This document shows positions 24,701-34,100 of a stretch of 64,000 bases of DNA, in pieces; the stretch's first letter is position 1; every line of letters starts with the position of its first letter. Below the pieces are notes generated by a model. It saw nothing but the letters and a program-made list of their open reading frames with translations, was not told the origin of the DNA and ran no database searches. Source of the DNA: Diploptera punctata (lineage: Eukaryota > Arthropoda > Insecta > Blattodea > Blaberidae); NCBI GenBank assembly GCA_030220185.1, contig JASPKZ010010272.1, positions 3,707,501 through 3,771,500 on the forward strand, read 5' to 3'. Both the position numbers and the translations under genes were made by a program.

Positions 24701-25074
24701 TTATCAGGTTTACATATTTTATTAATTTATTACAACTTTGTATTAATTTATATATATATGTCCACCGCTGTGGTCTCGAGGTAGCGTGCTGCCTTGTCAC
24801 GCAGCGAGCCCGGGTTCGATCCCCGGCCGGGGCAGTTTTTCTGGGTGAGGTTTTTCCTCACCTGTAAGACAAATGTCAGGAAAACTTTAAGGCCCAAACG
24901 GTCCCTGAACATCATATGGCCATCATCATTATCATCCTTCACCGGTTTGGAAAACAACAGGAAGCTACCACACCTACAATTCCCTAGTAAAGCTGCAAAG
25001 CATAGCATGAAAATGCTATGATTGCATTGAAAGAACTGCCCTCAGGCAGAATTACTATGGATGGATGGATGGAT

Positions 25075-25117
<43 letters not shown>

Positions 25118-28100
25118 GATAGATCATTGGTTGATTAATGTCTTTGACATCGTCCAATTCCTAATAGCCAATTTTGTCGGTCCATCCAATCTATATACAC
25201 ACACACACAAAACCTATAGTAAGGGACACAGATCCTTGTGTCTGAAAGAAATTTGCTGTATCAACTGTTACTACTGTGAGAAGCAAGAGATTTACCTCCT
25301 CTCACTCCCCACACTTCCTCCCGCAGACACACGGAGCTTGGACTCGAGCTATACAAAATTTGAAAAAAATTTATTTTTCATATATTTTGAAATCAACCTC
25401 TTTTGAGGTAAGTCTGATACTACTTTTCAAGTTCAAGTTTTTAGCTCTATGATTACTATAGTTCATTGAATTACTTAACTCATTGCAGTTTTATCTTCAT
25501 TAATAAAACAAATGCATCACTTCATTCTCTAGGATTAGGGATTGTTTGGCTTATATTATTTACTCTCTCGCTTCTCAGTATATTCTGGAAGGTAACACTT
25601 ATCTGTAAGTATTAAAAAGGAAGTGACAATACGGACTATTAATTATAAGAATCAAATGAATTGTGAATTCTTCTTACCTCATACTTCTATGTTTTTTTAA
25701 ACACAGCACCGCAGTATCAGCGAACAATCTTCACGACTGTAACAGTCGTGAAAACAACTGACAATGGTGAAGATTGTTTGCAGATACTGCGGTGCTGTGT
25801 TTAAAAAAACATAGAAGTATGAGGTAAGAAGAATTCACGATTCATTTGGTTCTTATTAATAAACCTCATAACGTTAAAATTCCCAAATTTATTATATTAA
25901 ACTATTATTACAAATAGCAGCATATCAATTATTCAAAATTGCCAGCAAATATAATATGAAAATTTCCACATCAAAATCCAAAACAATGGCAATGTGTGGA
26001 AAAAACATACAACGGGTGAAAATTGAGATTGATGGAAAATTATAGAACAAGTGTCAGATTTCTCTTACTTAGGAAGTGTATTTGCAGAGTATAAGAGTGA
26101 CATTGATTCAAAATTACAAAAATATAATAAAATGAATGGGGTAATACGAAGACATTTTGGTAAACAGATGAGGACAGAGACAAAACTAAGATTACATAAC
26201 GTCACATCAAAAGCTGCTCTAAAATACGGAAGTGAAATTTGGATTTTAAATAAAAGAAACTCTCATAAACTTCAAGTAAGCCAAATGCGCTTCTTACGAT
26301 CATTGTTAGGAGTTAATAGACTGGATCACCAAAGGAACACTACTATCAGAGGAAAACTTGGAGTAGCAAGTTTAAATGAAGATATCCAAAAATACCAACA
26401 AGAATGGAAAAATCATCTGAGAAGAATGGCAAGAAATAGACTTCCAAAATTGGCATTCCAATATACCCCAACTGGACATAGGGACCAAGGAAGACCAAAA
26501 CATCGGTGGAAAGATCAAGACCATCTTCGCTAGGTTTACCGTACAGGCCACATGGCCTAAAACGAATTTCTTCATGATGATGATGAACTATTAATTATAT
26601 CAAATTTGAATAAAAAAGCTAGCACCTCAACTAAAAAATGAATTGGAAAAGTAACTCTCACAATTATATAAGACCATTCTTTTTTTAAGGCCGTGACTCA
26701 TTAAAAATTTTTCAACAATACCTCTTTCAGTGATCTCGAAGTTCATACAATCTTCACCCTAGGTAGTTGACGGCGCAATTTTAACAGTCAGAGTTTGGCT
26801 GACAAGGAGGGGATACCTCCGAAACTAGTCTTGATAAGAAGTACATATATTTTTATGAGGTGAGGTCTAATTCAATTATTTAAAATCAAAATCAAAATGT
26901 TACGTCAACATTAAAATACTTACATATCCTCTCCTTCTTTAATATTAGGTAAAGATAGTTTAGCAAGTCGAGGGAAATCCATTTCTTCAATAGTAGTCCA
27001 ATCAGGACGCACAGTTACTGAAGCATCACGACTTTTTATTGGTGGTTGGTTCTTATTATTACGCAATCCTTGCCGCTGAGGCCACTTTCTTTGTTGCCTG
27101 CAATTAAAAAATAGCACAAACATAATTTATTATCATTGTCATATGACTTAGTTAATGGAGGATGGGGCCTGTCCTGTACAGTTAACCCCTTGAACCAACC
27201 AATGAGAAGCCCAGTTAAAATCTCGAGATCCACTACCGAGAGTGCAGAAATTGAAATATTATTTGCACATGGAGAGAAATTCACAACTTCAGAAAGATGT
27301 ATATTTCTGAAGGTAACCATTATTTTCTACACATATTGGTAGAAGTATCACATTTTTGAAGTATCAAGAACATATTTGAAGAGAAAAATATATGCTCAGA
27401 CCGAGGTTTGAATTCAGGACCTTTCGCTTTCTATACGAATGCTCTACCAACTGAGCTATCTGAGAAACTCCAATCTAAATGCAAATTTTTCTCTAATATA
27501 CACTCTTAATTCTTGAGCACCAAATGCTACGAAACCATTGCTTCGATCTTGCAAATTGCGACTTCTTTATTAAGAAGACCTTCTCATTGGGAATTTTACA
27601 TTACAATAAAGCCAGTATGGCCTCTTTCGATGTTTTTATTATTCATTTCATACATCTCAATGATGGATAAACTATATTTGAAGAGAAAAATATATGCTCA
27701 GACCAAGGTTTGAACCCAGGACCTTTCACTTTCTATGTGAATGCTCTACCAACTGAGCTATCTGAGAAACTCCAATTACTTCTCCAGTACAATTCCTTTT
27801 AATTCATAAATAGCACTAATAATACTCATTCTGCAATGAAAATGTTGATATAAAAGAAATCAGAAATGCACCAAATAAAATGTGCAGATTGTGATAAGAT
27901 ATACATAGTTTCTACCAGTTGCTGACAACAATTTATATAAAACACAGACTTCAAAATTATATTTGAAGAGAAAAACATACACTAGACTGGAGTTTGAATC
28001 CAGTACCTTTAGCTTTACATGCTAATGATCTGCCACTGACCTATATTAAGGCCTCCAATTTAAAAGCAATTTTTTTCTTTTATACAATTTAATTCTCGAA

Positions 28101-31100
28101 ACTTTCAAAATTACATATTTAAAAATCTATATTGTCATTCATGATATTTGATAAAAAAAAACTAGAAAACAAATAATTTATTAAAAACTAATATCGCTCA
28201 GAAAACATGTTCTAAGAATTTAAATACACCAAAAATGAAAACTTACCTATCTCTCATCTTAAGGCCTTTTACCAAAAGTTGTAATTGGTTGTGTTGAGCA
28301 CCTCTCTGTCCACCACGTCCACGCATATTACGCTGATTCTGGCGGAAGCGACCACGTTGGTATGGTGGTTTCTGAACACGAGTTGTATCCACAAGGTGGA
28401 AAGTGCTTTCATCTTCATCATGATAATAAGCATATTGACTACCACCACCAAATTGTGACTGGTATTTATCTATAAAAACAAACATTGCAATATGATTAAA
28501 CTGGATCTACAAAAACAAACATTTTGGAGAACTAGCACCCACTTAAGTTAGAGGTTATGATGATTAGCTTCATTATGTTATGTTTGAATTATGAGATATA
28601 CATTTGTGTTTGTTGTAAGTGCTTTGAACTTTATCATAAGCAATGTCACGAGTGATTTCCAATTTATCTAGAGGATTTGGAAATCAAGACTGGTATTTGT
28701 TAGGACTATTTAATGAATAAAATTAAGCTGTTTACTTGCAAATAATTATTTAAATATAGTTATTTTAAAATATTTACATATTTAATGTAAATGGCGATGT
28801 TTGAAAACAAATGAGAAATATTTGGTTAGTTTCATTTGTTCATCCACTGCAACTAGATCATATTATTTATTGCCAAATAGGATCGCAATATTGTAAGAAT
28901 GCACCCTGGTGGAGAAAAAATTTAACACATCAAACTGTATATTATAATCAACTTTATAGGTTATTAATTACTTTTTTTAGGAAACAACTCTGTAAAATCA
29001 TTATTTAAAAACACAATTATTGAACACACAATTATCAAATGTGTAGTTCAAAGGCATCTACCATATTCAAGCGTGTATATGCTACACGTTTTTACCTAAG
29101 ATATGTTTCAAAATTAGGGTGTGGCTTATACATGAAATAACTAGATAGGCCTAACTGGTACATATCGGGAAGTTTCTCCACTATTGATGCATGTCGCTGA
29201 ATTACAAGTATGTGATGTGTCATAAATCGCCTTCCACAGCCATAACTTGTCAAATTCATTGCACGGAATTTCCATATTATTGGCTATCTTAAGGCCTTCG
29301 AATTGTATGATTTCGACAGATACAGAAAATCCGTCTGCACTTGTTTTCCGTACGTAATCCAGGAGAACTCTTTCTAACTGTGGATATTTCCCTTTTTTTC
29401 CGCAGAAAGATTGTCGATATTGTGATGTGTTTTCAAGTGCATGTTTTGTTTGGATCCACGTCATGCACATTTTTTTCGTCCACATCAAACTTTCTTCCTG
29501 CTGTCCTATTTCCGTGTTCTGTTGCATTTGCACCACTTTTGGCTTGAATTTGAAGGTATAACCTGCTCTGCACTGACCCATGTTTACACACAGTGAACAG
29601 GAATGACAATGAATACCGTACCTATCAACTGACCGTCCCTTTTACCCAGAGCAGCAGCTTGAATGTACCATTACATCACTCACAACATAAGCTTTGGAAA
29701 ACATGTTGTTGTTTTCAAATGCTGGGCCTTGGCAACAAAGCCATTTGCGTTCTTGCTCTCCAATATTTCTCTATGGTGGATCCAACAGGTAATACTTCAC
29801 AGGTCTGTAGATGTTCTTCGTTCATTTCTTCGTCTTTGTTGCATAGAGGACAATTTGGATTTGTGTAGATTCCTATTTTATATAAATTTTGGCCAAATAG
29901 TCATGTTCTGTAAGCAGCGCTTTGGAAAACATTGCCAGATTTAAAAATAGTGTAAGCCTACTTCTGTCATTTGCCCTGCTTATTAGCGAAAATATAAGAC
30001 AAATTTTTTCCCCCAATTTATTATCGCAAAACTTGGATGCAGCATATATATATGCGTAAATACGGTATTCATTATTTGCTATATTCAACGTATTTGTTCG
30101 AGAGCCAGTCACTGCAAAACAATGCTCTGACCTGTTCAGAATATTAAAAAGGAGAGGAGCTTTCTTTAATACGATAAACAGAAGTAGATAAATATAGAGG
30201 TGAAACATGACTGATTGTAAAACAAAATTTATTGAAACGTGATTGGTCATTGACTCCCATTTAGGGCATGAGTTAAATAGTCTGGGAAACTGTACCATAG
30301 AAGACTACTTATTGTAATATAAAAAAACAGCAAAAAATGATTAATTACTGTTGCAGAATCTGATTAGTAGAGCAAGGCATTTAATGACCTATAAATTGGT
30401 AAAAAATGCAAAATAAAAAATGCATTTATGAGCTAAAAAATGCAAAAAAAGACCAATAAAATAAAAAATGACAAAAAGTTAAGAATTACCAATAAAAATA
30501 CTATTTATTAGATTAAGTACTCACTTGATTACTGAATTACATAAAATTTAACTTAACATGAAAATATTAAAAGAAAAGTATTTAAAAAATACATATTACA
30601 GTACCTTTTATTGCAGAAAATCCATATTTTTACAGCAATTTTGAATTGCAGTTAACAATCAGAATAAGGGTAGAAGCTAGCATAAGCTCTAAGAAATTGA
30701 ATAAAATTCCTAGAAGTGGGCAAGATCATTATGCACATACCTTGAAAAATAGGGGTAGTAGTTAGCAAAACAACTACTTAATTCCAAGAAATTGTATTGA
30801 CAAGGGAAAATACTTAATTATAATAAAAATCTTAAATCAAATACAAATAATGTCACAGCCTTCCGGAAAAGTGTAAAAAATGCTCAAAATGACCTAAAAA
30901 TTGCCAAAAAATTACCTATCCCTAAAAAAGTTATGAAAATGCAAAAAAATGCCGTAACAAATTGCTTTTATTTAATCCGTTTTTTAATGCTGTACATTTT
31001 CATATATGCAAGCAATGTTTCAACCTTCATAAGAAAAAGATGCAAAATCATTAATTGCCTTGCCCTACTGATTAGTAGAGCCCAGATTTTATCTAATATA

Positions 31101-34100
31101 TATTAATGCTACATATTAATAATAATTAATACCAGTAACTAAATAACTAACTGGCTCTATTGAAACGTATGTTCATGGCCACATGAACATAAACTCTTCA
31201 TACATTTCTATCCTGAGCTAATGTTTTCCAATCATCACCTGTATAATCTACTTCCCTAAAATATGATCAATGTTAATCTCCCATCTCATTCTTGGTCTAC
31301 CAACTGGGCGCTTTGCCTCTGGTTTTCCTACAAGAAGCTTCCATGCTCCTCTTTTATTCCCCATTCATCCCACATATTTTGCACGAATAAAAGCATTTCA
31401 GAAATGAAGAAAAAAGGAAAATAAAATTTGGAATTTACAGTACAGAAACATACACTGATAATTATATTAAAGCAACAGGTTTCAACCATATTGCACATAA
31501 ACAGTGCCGTGAGTTAATTAGATTGGCTCTGATGCTTCTGTCCATTACCTGCCAGACAATATATTTAAACTACTTGCAAAGAAAATCACATTGGTGGATG
31601 CAATTTAAATCTCTGGCGCAAGAGATTTTACCAATGGCATGCAGAGGGTTAATATTTTTATATACATATATAAAAGGTTTAGCATACAGACTTATGAACG
31701 TCCACAGTCAGAGAAAATTTTAATACAGAGAAAAAACACATATTGAAGATAGCAAAAGAGAAGAATGGTTTTGAGGAAAAGATGAGTCATAAGAAAATAT
31801 CTATAGAATAAAAAAAAAGCAATAAATGATAGTACTCTTCAGACTGATAAAAAAAATAAGGAAATTTACATACCATCCTTTAGCATATAAATTTCAAAAA
31901 ATTTTCAGCAAATTTAACATTAAATTAACACCAAAAAATGATTGCAGCCTGAATAGAATAATTAAAACCAACAGAAACAAAAAGATTGATGAAGGCAACA
32001 AATCAAGGATTTATCAAATGATTGTAAAGATTGCGAAAAAGTATAGGATAAGGTGTAGAAACCGTCACACATTAATTCTTCTAAGTTCTACAGAATCGCA
32101 GTGCGCATGCGCGAGTTGCTGTAATAGTTAATGTAGCTTCCAGTAGATGGCACTGAAGTCGGTATTACCAACTTTGAGAATAAATTCCCAAATGCAAAAA
32201 AAAAAAATGGACGTAAACTAACTTCCCATTTCCTAACCTAACAAAACAATTTACATGCATATTATTTAATAAACTATAAACTAATTTTACATACACTAAC
32301 ACTAAATATGGTTTGGAATTATTTTCAAATGTTGGTAACTGCGATGTGAGAGTTACCTAGCGGATGTTACATGAAGCATTTCCGTGCCTGTAGTACTTGA
32401 TGTACAATATTCACATAATTTAGAAATATTTAAAAATCGTAAGAAATTACTTATTTTAGGAATTCTCACTATGAGGTATATTCTACCTTAATCGTAAGAA
32501 ATGTATATAACATGGTTCCAAAATGTTTAAACAAGCACAAAACGTTATTATAAATGGTTGAAAAGTGTTTAGTGCATCAGTGGCATAAGAATATTAGATG
32601 GAAAATTGTATGTAACGGTTTGTACACCTCAGCCAAAGTATACATCGGAAAAACAAAAAGGAACTTGAATACCAGATTGAAAGAACACGTTAGAAATGTT
32701 AAAAATGGGGAAATACAAAAGTCTGCAATAGCTGCACATGCATGGTCAGAAAAACCCAAAATTGAAAAAAAAGCCAAATTACTGAAACGTAAATCTAAGA
32801 ACTCACAATTTGGGAGAAAATTTACACCCACAAGAATAAAGATAAAATAATTAATTTTGAAATTCCCAGGGAAAAAAAAAAAAAAATTGATTTGGTATTT
32901 CACAGTCAGTCAAAAGAGGCAGCAGAAATCAACCTACATGATTGCCAACTGCAAATTCAATACTTAGGAAGTATTGACAATGACACAAAGCATGTGGAAA
33001 CTGCAGTCTGCAATATAACTACAAATACGAGGGAGAAAAAACAGCCTAACTCATAATTATTAAAATAAACCCTCAGAGTGTTACTATTTTTAAATATTAA
33101 ATTTTTGAAATGTTTAATATTTATATTACAAGAAAGCAGCATAGCTTTTTTAACACAAGATGGTAAATTTGCTCTTTAACAAAAATTAAGTTAATCAAGT
33201 TTTAATACTTACTTGTATATTTTTTATCTTGGAATGCTGCACCAGTCCAGTCTGATATCTAAAACACAATAATTTTTAATTGTACTTCTAGGATATGTAG
33301 TAGGTTGGGTAGTTCCAGTAGGTTGGTGAGTTATTTTGTACAATGTCACTAAATGATCCCGTTTTTTTTCAAGTGAACAATTCCCAATGCAGTTCAATAA
33401 CTATGATTCTTCGGGAGTTATAATTAAATTTAAACATTTGTAATGATGGACATATGATTAATTTGTAAAGAAAAATTAATGTCTTAATCAGGATTTGAAC
33501 TTGAATCTCCAGCTTTGTATGCCAACAATGTTATCCATTACACCAGTCCAGGCTTTTGGTGCAAACAATTTTCGGAAAAAGGCACTTAAACTAGCGTGAA
33601 ATATTTTCAAAGTCCTATAGAACAACAGTGCACATGCGCCAGAGTTTATACAGCCGCGATAACCCACAATCGAACCACATCGATTATCATCCTCGATTAC
33701 TATCCATCGCTATGAAATTTAAATGACCCAATATTTGCAATAAATCCCCAAATCTATGTTTAAAAAATATATTAATAACATTAAAATTACTAAACCTTAT
33801 TAAAAATGGATGTACACTTACTTATCACTCCCTAATGCTGATCCAACCAGCAATAACTCAAAACAGTGATAGAAAAATCATAGACTAAGTAATATACTCT
33901 GCGGAGAAAATAGCAGTTAGAAACACAATATTGTCTAGTCTCATAATATTGTGATTTGCATATTTAAGTAAATAATGGGTGTGCTATACAAACCGTCGCA
34001 CAAAATGTTCATCTTATTTCTTATGCCACTGATGCACTAAACACTTTTAAACACGTTAAAACATTTTGCAACACTTTTAAACACATTTTAAACATCTTCC

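Noticed and set aside
29593..29944. Plus-strand open frames of 91-93 codons
   Set aside because: They are antisense to a non-LTR C-terminal fragment whose minus-strand reading carries the recognisable CCHC-like pattern.
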